The position numbers and the translations under genes are program-made. 7,686 nucleotides of DNA from Clostridiales bacterium UBA3680 (GTDB taxonomy: Bacteria; Bacillota; Clostridia; Lachnospirales; CAG-274). The notes under the pieces were generated by a model that ran no database searches, had not been told where the DNA came from, and was given only the letters and a program-made list of their open reading frames with translations. The stretch is from NCBI GenBank assembly GCA_002372875.1, contig DFJD01000115.1, positions 1 to 7,686 of the forward strand, given 5' to 3'. This document shows positions 1 to 5,900 of the stretch, piece by piece (the first letter of the stretch is position 1; the number at the start of each line of letters is the position of its first letter).

Positions 1-41
1 ATATTTGGTTAATGTTCCCGCATACTGTGTCAAAGCCCATG

Positions 42-69
42 TTTGTAACTTTGCAAGCAAAGTTACAAA
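42..69. repeat. Perfect 13-bp stem hairpin inside the left repeat
   Basis: The arms TTTGTAACTTTGC (42-54) and GCAAAGTTACAAA (57-69) are exact reverse complements separated by only AA. Such a structure can extrude as a cruciform or fold in RNA. It is followed at once by a small TCCC-GTA-GGGA hairpin (70-80). There is no U-tract, so it is not a classical terminator. Confidence 0.9.
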
Positions 70-84
70 TCCCGTAGGGACGGA

Positions 85-128
85 CTATTTTGCGTTGCAA
101 AATAGCCGCTACGTAGCTTCCGGCTACG
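85..128. repeat. Two further hairpins inside the left repeat
   Basis: CTATTTTGC (85-93) and GCAAAATAG (97-105) form a perfect 9-bp stem around GTT. Next to it, CGTAGC (112-117) pairs with GCTACG (123-128) around TTCCG, while the 10-nt palindrome GCTACGTAGC occupies 108-117. TAGCCG (103-108) can pair with CGGCTA (121-126) instead. The region is thus a chain of alternative stem-loops, typical of short palindromic intergenic repeats. Confidence 0.8.
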
Positions 129-182
129 CCATCGGGTCTTTTCCTTGTCTACGAAAACATTACCTCAAATCTGCTTCAAGTG

Positions 183-203
183 AATTAATCAGTGTTTCCT
201 TAA
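183..203 (+). repeat. Terminal inverted repeat, right end of the left element copy
   Basis: AATTAATCAGTGTTTCC followed by TTAA. Its reverse complement occurs with one mismatch at 7570-7590, and diverged versions lie at 1815-1835, 1862-1880 and 3552-3585. The TTAA at the outer border is also found at 7570-7573 and 1862-1865, so TTAA is the best candidate for the target site or its duplication. The end lies only 7 nt before the Shine-Dalgarno site of the first esterase gene, so the leader of that gene is built almost wholly of this element. Confidence 0.75.
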
Positions 204-210
204 ATCAAAG

Positions 211-216
211 AGGAGG
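211..216 (+). promoter_or_regulatory. Ribosome binding site of esterase 1
   Basis: AGGAGG with a 9-nt spacer to the ATG at 226. It fixes that start and is a near-perfect anti-16S match. No convincing -35/-10 pair was seen between the repeat and this site, so any promoter must lie in or before the element. Confidence 0.85.
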
Positions 217-225
217 AGAAAGAAA

Positions 226-1818
226 ATGGCAGAATGGAGAGATATTGCTCGTGAGCGTATGAGCGCATTATATGGGGAAAACAAAAAGATTACGAACGAT
301 CGGTATGACAAATCATTGGCGGTTAAGTGTGTCAACGGTACTTTTGTCGGTAAAAAAGAAGAAAATGTAATTGCTTTCAGAGGTATTCCGTTTGTTGGCA
401 AGCAGCCTGTCGGAGAGTATCGCTGGAAGGCACCCGTAAAATTTACAAAAGATGACGGCGTTTATGAAGCATATTTCTTCGGAAAAGTTCCTCCTCAAGG
501 AGAGGATCTTAGGCAAATAGGCTCCCTTTATCCGTCAAGTGAGGAATGTCTGCACCTGAATGTATGGAAATCGGCGGAAGATAGTACGGACAAAAAACCC
601 GTCATTGTATGGATCCACGGTGGTGCTTATGAAGTCGGTTCTACAGCCGAACCAAGAGAAGACGGTACTGCCTACGTAAATGAAAACCCAGATATTGTTT
701 TTGCATCTATCGAGTACAGACTTGGTGTTTTTGGTTTCATCCATATGTCACACCTACCCGATGGAGCCGATTATCAGGATGCACAAAATTTAGGCCTTAT
801 GGATCAGATGATGGCACTTAAGTGGATACATGAAAATATTGCTTTTTTCGGCGGCGATCCAGATAATGTGACCATCATAGGAGAGTCTGCAGGTGCTGCA
901 AGTGTCTGTTTGCTCCCTCTTGTGGAAGGTTCACATGCATATTTTAAGCGTGCTATTGCCCAAAGCGGTTCTGTAAGTGTTACGAGAACAACCGAAGATG
1001 CTGTTGCCTGCACAAATGAGTTTATGAAAAGTATCGGTTGCAAAACAGTTGCCGAACTTCAAAAGATGAACACCGAGGAGCTTTTAAAGGCATCCGAGAT
1101 AATGTCAATGCAAATGTTTCCCGAAAGAGACGGAAAATATTTGCCGATCGATCCATATGAGGCGTACAAAAACGGAGCGGCAAAGGATATAGATTTTTTG
1201 CAGGGCTGCGACAAAGATGAATTATGTTATGTGGTTTCGGCAGAGGGCGTTGAAATGGCACATGTTTTCGGCGCTCAAGGCAAGGCAAAGAAGATGACCG
1301 AGTTAACCGATGAAGAAAAAATATTGGTGGATGATTATTGCAAAGAAGCAAACTCGGAAAAGCCCGAATATTCGGGTGAACTCCGCCTGCTCGAACAGAT
1401 TGCCTTTGTTGCACCCATGTTCAGAATGTCAGAGAATCAGACAATAGGTGGGGGAAAATCATACAGCTATTTCTTTACACCCGAATCCTCACTGCCTCTT
1501 ATGAGATGTGCACACACTATAGAGATTGCGGTAGTATTCAATCATCAGGAAGAAACTCTGATTTCGGGAAGAAAATTTGACGAAACTTTTGCAAAAACAT
1601 TGCGCAGAATGTGGATACAGTTTGCAAAAACGGGTGATCCGTCTCTTACGGCAGACATTTCGCCCGACGGCAAAGAACATATATGGCCGCGGTACGATTT
1701 GAATAACAAATGGACAATGATATTTGATGAGTTTAATATTCACCCCGAAAAGGCGACCGAAAGAAATATAGTGGATTGGGACAGAACGTACTTCTTAACA
1801 AAGTATTATTTTATCTAA
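226..1818 (+). CDS. Type-B carboxylesterase (PnbA-like), copy 1
   Basis: A 530-residue alpha/beta hydrolase of the COesterase (carboxylesterase type B / para-nitrobenzyl esterase) family, which hydrolyses carboxylic esters through an acyl-serine intermediate. Visible family signatures are EECLHLNVW (106-114), the oxyanion-hole HGG (131-133), the nucleophile elbow GESAG with Ser221, the acid Glu332 in the DKDE turn, and His430 in the CAHTIE segment. The triad is therefore complete and the length is usual for the family. No signal peptide or membrane segment is seen, so it should be cytoplasmic. The start at 226 has a strong AGGAGG site. It is a paralogue of the next gene, by eye about two thirds identical, with both termini best conserved and residues about 335-400 most different. 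Its stop codon TAA coincides with the first bases of a repeat terminus at 1815. The exact substrate is unknown; a short-chain or aryl ester, or a plant-derived ester, is possible. Confidence 0.93.
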   Translation: MAEWRDIARERMSALYGENKKITNDRYDKSLAVKCVNGTFVGKKEENVIAFRGIPFVGKQPVGEYRWKAPVKFTKDDGVYEAYFFGKVPPQGEDLRQIGSLYPSSEECLHLNVWKSAEDSTDKKPVIVWIHGGAYEVGSTAEPREDGTAYVNENPDIVFASIEYRLGVFGFIHMSHLPDGADYQDAQNLGLMDQMMALKWIHENIAFFGGDPDNVTIIGESAGAASVCLLPLVEGSHAYFKRAIAQSGSVSVTRTTEDAVACTNEFMKSIGCKTVAELQKMNTEELLKASEIMSMQMFPERDGKYLPIDPYEAYKNGAAKDIDFLQGCDKDELCYVVSAEGVEMAHVFGAQGKAKKMTELTDEEKILVDDYCKEANSEKPEYSGELRLLEQIAFVAPMFRMSENQTIGGGKSYSYFFTPESSLPLMRCAHTIEIAVVFNHQEETLISGRKFDETFAKTLRRMWIQFAKTGDPSLTADISPDGKEHIWPRYDLNNKWTMIFDEFNIHPEKATERNIVDWDRTYFLTKYYFI

Positions 1819-1848
1819 GGAAACACCGATCAATTCACTTTAAGCATA
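1815..1848 (-). repeat. Inverted fragment of the element's right end
   Basis: The reverse complement of 1817-1840 matches 178-201 at 22 of 24 bases, and similarity continues to about 1848 (28 of 32). It is therefore an inverted copy of the right end of the repeat that precedes this gene, so esterase 1 lies between oppositely oriented copies. The TAA at its outer edge is the stop codon of esterase 1. The internal hairpins of the full element are not present here, so it is a solo end or decayed remnant. Confidence 0.7.
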
Positions 1849-1861
1849 TTGCAAAGGAGTA

Positions 1862-1880
1862 ATTAAGGAAACAGTGATTG
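1862..1880 (-). repeat. Second terminus-like fragment
   Basis: TTAAGGAAACAGTGATT resembles the element terminus TTAAGGAAACACTGATT with one mismatch and has the same orientation as the fragment 47 nt upstream. No element body follows. It may be the other end of a deleted copy or a nested insertion. A lone AAAGGAG at 1854-1860 just before it has no start codon at a suitable distance and may be a displaced ribosome binding site. Confidence 0.5.
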
Positions 1881-1900
1881 TTTTTTAAAAACGACAAAGA

Positions 1901-1908
1901 AAGGGGAG
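1901..1908 (+). promoter_or_regulatory. Ribosome binding site of esterase 2
   Basis: AAGGGGAG with a 7-nt spacer to ATG 1916; it decides this start. Confidence 0.75.
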
Positions 1909-1915
1909 ATGAAAA

Positions 1916-3523
1916 ATGAGTGAAAATGTAGATCAGTCCGATACAACGAATGAAGTAAAGAAGATGCTGTGGGAAATGTACGGAGGTGAAAACAAAAAGA
2001 TTATCGATGACAATTATGACAAGTCGCTTGCAGTAAAGTGTATAAACGGTACTTTTGTGGGCAAAAAGACAGAAAATATCATCATGTACAGAGGAATTCC
2101 TTATGTAGGACAGCAGCCTGTCGGTAACTTGCGTTGGAAAGCTCCTGTGGATGTGGTTCCCGATGATGGTGTATACGAGGCATATTACAATGCAAAAAGC
2201 GCCTACGGAAACGGACAATTGGAAACAGGTTCCCTTTATTATATGGATGAAGATTGTCTGTATCTGAACGTATGGAAGTCGGACGAACCTTTCAACGGCA
2301 AAAAAAACGTTATGGTATGGATCCACGGTGGTGCCTTTGAAGCAGGTGGTACGGTCGACCCCATGTTTGATTGTCATAATTTCGTCAGAGAAAATCCGGA
2401 TGTTATAGTAGTAACTATTGCATACAGACTTGGTGTTTTCGGCTTTCTCCACCTTTCCCATCTGCCCGATGGTAAAGAATATACCGATTCACAAAATCTG
2501 GGACTTCTCGATCAAATAAAAGCACTTAAGTGGGTCCATGAAAATATTGCATCTTTTGGCGGCGATCCCGACAATGTTACTATATTCGGGGAGTCCGCAG
2601 GTGCAGGAAGCTGTACCCTGCTTACCTTGATCAAAGACTCTCATTCTTATTTCAAACGTGTAATTGCCGAAAGCGGTTCGATCAATTTAACAAGATCTAC
2701 CGAGGAAAGTATTGATTGTACAAAAAAACTGATGGAACACCTTGGTTGCAAAACTGTTGAAGATCTATTGAAAGTTGATGCCGAAACGCTCCTTCAAACG
2801 GCTACCTCTCTGTTGTTTTTATATCAGTTTCCCGAAAGAGACGGAAAATATCTGCCAAAAGACACCTTTGAGGCTTGTGCGAACGGAGCGGCAAAAGATA
2901 TAGATTTTCTTGTGGGATGCAACAAGGATGAAATGAACTTTTTTGTATACAGTTTCGGACCCGAAGGCTGGAATAATTGGGTCGCTAAACGAAAAAAAGA
3001 AAGGCTTGCTCAGCTGCCCGATGATGAAAAAGCATTGGTTGAAAGTTTCAAAAATGATGTAAAGGGAGACAGCTACGAGCCTGACAGCTGTTTGTTTAGC
3101 CAAAGCTGGTTCAACGCCCCGATCATCAGATTGTCCGAAGAACAAACAAAGGCAGGCGGCAAATTGTATACCTATTATTTTACGCCTGAGTCTAACGACC
3201 CTGTTATGAAGTGTGGTCATGCCATAGAGCTTGCTTCGGTATTTGATCATCCCGAAATGACAGATGAAACGGGAAGGGCATTTGATGAGACATTTTCGAA
3301 GACATTGAGGAAGATGTGGGTACAGTTTGCAAAGACAGGTGATCCCTCATTAAGTGCGGAACTCTCACCCGACGGCAAGGCTAAGCAATGGCCTTTGTAC
3401 GACTCGGAAAACAAGTGGGTGATGGTTTTTGATGAATTTAATATTCATCCAGAAAAAGAAAAAGAACGAAAAATTGTTGATTGGGAGAGAACATATTTCT
3501 TGACCAAGTACTATTTTTTCTGA
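1916..3523 (+). CDS. Type-B carboxylesterase (PnbA-like), copy 2
   Basis: A 535-residue carboxylesterase of the COesterase family, predicted to cleave carboxylic esters in the cytoplasm. It shows the canonical EDCLYLNVW signature (112-120), oxyanion-hole HGG (137-139), nucleophile Ser227 in GESAG, acid Glu339 in the NKDE turn and His435 in the CGHAIE segment, so the triad is intact. The family core is shared with the preceding gene from the GENKKI segment to the final FLTKYYF, which indicates tandem duplication followed by divergence. The main differences are in residues about 340-405, a segment between the acid and the histidine that often shapes the acyl or alcohol pocket. Here this part is rich in Trp, Phe, Lys and Arg (for example GWNNWVAKRKKERL). 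This suggests a different substrate from copy 1. No signal peptide is visible. The 97-nt gap to copy 1 holds only repeat fragments, so co-transcription is likely but not proven. Confidence 0.93.
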   Translation: MSENVDQSDTTNEVKKMLWEMYGGENKKIIDDNYDKSLAVKCINGTFVGKKTENIIMYRGIPYVGQQPVGNLRWKAPVDVVPDDGVYEAYYNAKSAYGNGQLETGSLYYMDEDCLYLNVWKSDEPFNGKKNVMVWIHGGAFEAGGTVDPMFDCHNFVRENPDVIVVTIAYRLGVFGFLHLSHLPDGKEYTDSQNLGLLDQIKALKWVHENIASFGGDPDNVTIFGESAGAGSCTLLTLIKDSHSYFKRVIAESGSINLTRSTEESIDCTKKLMEHLGCKTVEDLLKVDAETLLQTATSLLFLYQFPERDGKYLPKDTFEACANGAAKDIDFLVGCNKDEMNFFVYSFGPEGWNNWVAKRKKERLAQLPDDEKALVESFKNDVKGDSYEPDSCLFSQSWFNAPIIRLSEEQTKAGGKLYTYYFTPESNDPVMKCGHAIELASVFDHPEMTDETGRAFDETFSKTLRKMWVQFAKTGDPSLSAELSPDGKAKQWPLYDSENKWVMVFDEFNIHPEKEKERKIVDWERTYFLTKYYFF

Positions 3524-3551
3524 AAGGGTTAGGAAGCTGTAATAAAAATTG

Positions 3552-3585
3552 TTATGAAAGCGCTGATTAATTAATCAGTGTTTCC
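3552..3585. repeat. Head-to-head palindrome of two repeat termini
   Basis: CTGATTAATTAATCAG (3563-3578) is a perfect 16-nt palindrome. Its right half continues as AATTAATCAGTGTTTCC (3569-3585), identical to the core terminus at 183-199. Its left half (3552-3572) matches the reverse-complement terminus at 17 of 21 positions. It looks like two element ends abutted without the element body, or a terminus that is naturally palindromic in its inner part, as at 7582-7595. Confidence 0.7.
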
Positions 3586-3724
3586 CAAGGTTTGTGAGCA
3601 AAACAGATCAAAGGCGTATATTCTATTGCTTGAGCCGACTGTCTTTCGGTGTTGTTTTGAAAAAGCCTGCTCTGATGTCCTTTTTTCAAGATTTTACGTG
3701 AAACATAACGTGTTAATAAAGAAA

Positions 3725-3731
3725 GTAGGTG
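3725..3731 (+). promoter_or_regulatory. Ribosome binding site that decides the DUF3089 gene start
   Basis: GTAGGTG lies 5 nt before ATG 3737. It is weaker than the sites of the other genes but is the only Shine-Dalgarno-like motif at a proper distance, and it rules out the longer frame that would begin at GTG 3578. Confidence 0.6.
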
Positions 3732-3736
3732 TAAAT

Positions 3737-4696
3737 ATGAGTAATATAACAAAACCCGATTATTCAAATAAAAAATACTGGTATAAGTTGCCCGAAATTA
3801 CAAAGGAAGTTGATACTTTTTATGTTTATGCAACCGAGTACATACTAAGCAGTTTTGACGAAGGCTCGGACGATTATGCAGATTTTGACAATGAAGAAAT
3901 GCTCCAGGGAGTAGTGATAGAGTGCGAAGATCATGCAACAACTTTTCAAGATTCGACCAATCTGTTTGTGCCGTATTATCGCCAAGCGGGCTTACGTTAT
4001 GCAGGCGAGATACGTGAAAAGACAGGTAATGCCGATGCAGCGTTTTTAGGAATGCCCTATGATGATATAACCGCGGCTCTCGATTATTATTTTGAAAACT
4101 GTAACGGTGGACGTCCGTTCATAATTTCGGGGCATAGTCAAGGTTCATCAATGGTATTACTTTTACTGAGCAAATATTTTAAAGAGCATCCCGACTACCT
4201 TAAACGTATGGTTGCGGCATATGCTATCGGCTACTCGGTTACAAAAGAGTATCTTGCTGCGAACCCTCATTTGAAATTTGCAACAGGTGAGACCGATACC
4301 GGAGTTATTGTTGCATGGAACACCGAAGGTCCGAAAAATATTGCCGAGAATGCCAATAATATAGTTGTTTTACCGAATACTATGAGTATAAATCCGCTTA
4401 ACTGGAAACTTGATGAAACCTATGCTCCCGTAAGTGAAAATAAGGGTTCCCTTATTCGCAATGCAGAAACAGGCGAGGTAAAAATCGGTGACATGGGTGC
4501 CGATGCACAGATAAATTTGGCCCGAGGGGTTGTTGTAACAAATGCTAAAGTTGTTCCCTTCCCCGAAGAGGCTGCCGAGATAGCAGCTTCATTCTTCGGA
4601 CCCGACGGTCGACATGATAACGATTATACATATTTCTACAATAACATCAAGGAAAATGTGGCAAAGAGAGTTGCTGCTTTTCTTAGCGGTAAATAA
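3737..4696 (+). CDS. DUF3089-family alpha/beta hydrolase
   Basis: A 319-residue protein that fits the DUF3089 family of alpha/beta hydrolases, a group of uncharacterised probable esterases or lipases. Supporting features are an N-terminal VDTFYVYATEY segment (25-35), NLFVPYYRQAG (75-85), the nucleophile elbow GHSQGS with Ser134 after a hydrophobic strand (GRPFII), the DTGVIVAWN segment (187-195), and a C-terminal HDNDYTYFYNNI segment with His293 as the likely catalytic histidine. I cannot place the acid with certainty. No signal peptide or membrane anchor is visible, although many family members elsewhere are exported. The start at 3737 is chosen because it has a ribosome binding site and because the 53 residues of the longer frame (from 3578) fall in repeat DNA and resemble nothing. 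It follows the two esterases in the same direction. Substrate unknown; its meaning is mainly that a third, unrelated hydrolase subfamily joins the cluster. Confidence 0.85.
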   Translation: MSNITKPDYSNKKYWYKLPEITKEVDTFYVYATEYILSSFDEGSDDYADFDNEEMLQGVVIECEDHATTFQDSTNLFVPYYRQAGLRYAGEIREKTGNADAAFLGMPYDDITAALDYYFENCNGGRPFIISGHSQGSSMVLLLLSKYFKEHPDYLKRMVAAYAIGYSVTKEYLAANPHLKFATGETDTGVIVAWNTEGPKNIAENANNIVVLPNTMSINPLNWKLDETYAPVSENKGSLIRNAETGEVKIGDMGADAQINLARGVVVTNAKVVPFPEEAAEIAASFFGPDGRHDNDYTYFYNNIKENVAKRVAAFLSGK

Positions 4697-4701
4697 AACA
4701 A

Positions 4702-4737
4702 GTAAGTCCATCGCCTAAATAGGCGGTGGGTGCTTAC
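4702..4737 (+). repeat. Strong stem-loop between the DUF3089 and HSL-type genes
   Basis: GTAAG (4702-4706) pairs with CTTAC (4733-4737), CCA (4708-4710) with TGG (4727-4729), and CGCCT (4712-4716) with AGGCG (4721-4725), around the loop AAAT. Thirteen Watson-Crick pairs are joined by possible T-G wobbles and one small bulge. The wobble-rich pattern would be more stable as RNA than as DNA. Confidence 0.8.
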
Positions 4738-4804
4738 CTGAACTTCGGTAGGACAGAACTTTTGCTGTGTAATATCAAGCTCAGGTTGTACTCGTAATTG
4801 ACAA

Positions 4805-4811
4805 AGGGAGG
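4805..4811 (+). promoter_or_regulatory. Ribosome binding site of the HSL-type hydrolase
   Basis: AGGGAGG with a 6-nt spacer to ATG 4818; strong and decisive for this start. Confidence 0.8.
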
Positions 4812-4817
4812 TATTTT

Positions 4818-5876
4818 ATGGAAAATGATAAATTGACAGGCGATAATATACAGACAAATAATGAAGCACAAAAAAACTCTTGGAGTGCACATCTTTTGGC
4901 AGAAGGGTATGAACCTGTAATTGGTTTGACGGTGCCTGTGGGGCTGTCAAATGAAGATCTCGGGGATGAAAATGTCGACCCTAAAAATGCCGAAAAACTG
5001 ACCATAGATGTAGGTAAAGAGAATAGAAAACTGACTATGTATGTTTTCCGTCCCGCAAAAATAAAGAACGGAGAAAAAACACCGCTTATTTATTTTATTC
5101 ACGGTGGCGGTTATCATTTTGGCACTACCGGTATGGACGAGGCAAAAATACAGGGCGTGGCGGATGCCGTAAATGCTACTGTTGTTTCTCCCGATTATAC
5201 GCTCTCCTTAGATCCTTCTTACAAATATCCTATGGAGCTTGAAGAGGTATATGCAGGGCTCCTTTATGCGTATGAACATGCGGACGAATTAAATGTGGAT
5301 AAGGATAACATTGTTATCGAGGGAGAAAGCGCAGGCGGAGGACTTACCGCACGTCTTGCACTTTACAATCGTGACAAGGGTTCGGTCCCTTTAAAAGGAC
5401 AGGTGCTCATATATCCTATGCTTGACTATCGAACGGGCGGAAAAGATGATATTTACAATAATCAATTTGCAGGTGAATTTGTCTGGACAAAGGAAAATAA
5501 TGTTTTTGGATGGGGAAAGTTGATTGAAGGGCAAGCAGAAAAACTTGCCGATGAGGAAATGATATATTTTTCACCCGCAGTTGCCAAGGTCGATAGGTTG
5601 AAAGGCTTGCCTCAAACCTTTATGATAGTAGGCAGCCTTGATCTTTTCTGTGATGAAGATATTTCCTATGCGCAAAAACTTATGCAGGCGGGTGTTTATA
5701 CCGAGCTTCATGTAGAACCGGGAGTTCCTCACGCTTACGAGTATTTAGAGGGAACGCCGCAGGCAGACCGTTTTTTTGAACTGAGGGATAATGCTACCGC
5801 TCGTATGTTGGGAATTAAAAATAAAGCAAAAGAAATAAAATTTGTGGATTTTCTTAAGTACATTTTCGATATGTGA
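4818..5876 (+). CDS. Alpha/beta hydrolase fold-3 esterase (HSL/Aes-like)
   Basis: A 352-residue alpha/beta hydrolase of the hormone-sensitive-lipase/Aes branch (fold-3), a family that hydrolyses mainly short-chain esters. It shows the family oxyanion motif HGGGY (95-99), the nucleophile elbow GESAGG with Ser171, Asp275 in the GSLDLFCDE segment as the acid, and His305 in VPHAYEY. The DYTLS and YKYPMELEE segments (126-142) are also characteristic. The N-terminal 60 residues are polar and poorly conserved and contain no signal peptide; they may form a cap. The C-terminal 20 residues are a Lys- and Phe-rich tail beyond the usual domain. The gene is 24 nt upstream of the amidohydrolase gene with a strong ribosome binding site between them, so the two should be expressed together and possibly act in sequence. 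The substrate cannot be inferred. Confidence 0.92.
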   Translation: MENDKLTGDNIQTNNEAQKNSWSAHLLAEGYEPVIGLTVPVGLSNEDLGDENVDPKNAEKLTIDVGKENRKLTMYVFRPAKIKNGEKTPLIYFIHGGGYHFGTTGMDEAKIQGVADAVNATVVSPDYTLSLDPSYKYPMELEEVYAGLLYAYEHADELNVDKDNIVIEGESAGGGLTARLALYNRDKGSVPLKGQVLIYPMLDYRTGGKDDIYNNQFAGEFVWTKENNVFGWGKLIEGQAEKLADEEMIYFSPAVAKVDRLKGLPQTFMIVGSLDLFCDEDISYAQKLMQAGVYTELHVEPGVPHAYEYLEGTPQADRFFELRDNATARMLGIKNKAKEIKFVDFLKYIFDM

Positions 5877-5887
5877 AAGTTCCGAAA

Positions 5888-5894
5888 AAGGAGG
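5888..5894 (+). promoter_or_regulatory. Ribosome binding site of the amidohydrolase
   Basis: AAGGAGG with a 6-nt spacer to ATG 5901, lying wholly in the 24-nt gap after the HSL-type gene. It supports a two-gene transcriptional unit. Confidence 0.85.
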
Positions 5895-5900
5895 ATAATA

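Larger units (their letters stand above)
1..203 (+). repeat. MITE-like repeat element, left copy (5' end lies outside the window)
   Basis: Positions 1-86 match 7601-7686 at 81 of 86 bases without gaps (differences at 9, 17, 35, 55 and 56), so the window is bounded by direct copies of one repeat. The copy holds several consecutive hairpins (42-69, 70-80, 85-105, 108-128) and ends in the terminal motif AATTAATCAGTGTTTCC followed by TTAA (183-203). The reverse complement of that end is found at 7570-7590, where the second copy begins. By adding the roughly 31 nt seen before position 7601, the complete unit is inferred to be about 230 bp. It has no credible gene: the one open frame through it carries four amino-acid-changing differences among the five substitutions between copies. 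Terminal inverted repeats, TTAA borders, small size and lack of coding capacity fit a non-autonomous mobile element. A BIME-like intergenic repeat is the alternative. Confidence 0.75.
3524..3736 (+). other. Long 213-nt spacer with a repeat palindrome and no gene
   Basis: This spacer between esterase 2 and the DUF3089 gene starts with the repeat palindrome at 3552-3585, then runs through about 130 nt with no credible coding frame. An open frame on the + strand continues the downstream gene upstream to a GTG inside the repeat terminus, but without a ribosome binding site. The minus-strand frame here is short and lacks recognisable motifs. No clear terminator is seen. A weak TTTTCA (3683-3688) with a 17-nt spacing to TAACGT is not a persuasive promoter. 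It may be the interior of another diverged element bordered by the terminus at 3569-3585. Confidence 0.5.
4697..4817 (+). other. Structured 121-nt intergenic region, candidate RNA element or mobile-element remnant
   Basis: After the stop codon of the DUF3089 gene comes a strong stem-loop (4702-4737), then short stems: ACAG (4753-4756) can pair with CTGT (4765-4768), and ACCTGA (4736-4741) can pair at long range with TCAGGT (4781-4786). There is no U-tract after the main stem, so an intrinsic terminator is unlikely. The region ends at the ribosome binding site of the next gene. It could be a cis-acting leader, a processing site between two halves of a polycistronic message, a small RNA, or an end of an IS200/IS605-type element, which commonly carry subterminal hairpins. 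It does not match a riboswitch that I recognise. Confidence 0.45.

Noticed and set aside
1..128. CRISPR array or riboswitch in the hairpin-rich left end
   Set aside because: The stems differ from each other, there are no regularly spaced identical units, and the same DNA recurs at the far end as an interspersed repeat next to an unrelated gene end.
145..172. Sigma-A promoter upstream of esterase 1 (TTGTCT and a downstream AT-rich hexamer)
   Set aside because: No hexamer at 16-18 nt spacing resembles TATAAT well enough to support a call.
5..262. An 85-residue open frame through the left repeat
   Set aside because: It starts at TTG without a ribosome binding site, lies on hairpin repeats, overlaps the start of esterase 1, and four of the five differences from the second copy change amino acids, so no coding constraint is visible.
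1881..1893. T-run followed by A-run as a terminator before esterase 2
   Set aside because: It is a short low-complexity palindrome without a GC-rich stem and it lies directly before a translated gene.
1835..2461. 208-residue minus-strand frame across the start of esterase 2
   Set aside because: It is antisense to a clear, motif-rich esterase gene, has no ribosome binding site and no recognisable domain.
3578..3736. N-terminal extension of the DUF3089 gene by 53 residues
   Set aside because: The GTG start sits inside a repeat terminus, has no Shine-Dalgarno site, and the extension has no family resemblance; ATG 3737 has a site at proper spacing.
4702..4737. Intrinsic terminator after the DUF3089 gene
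   Set aside because: The stem is strong but no run of T follows on the + strand, so termination is not supported.
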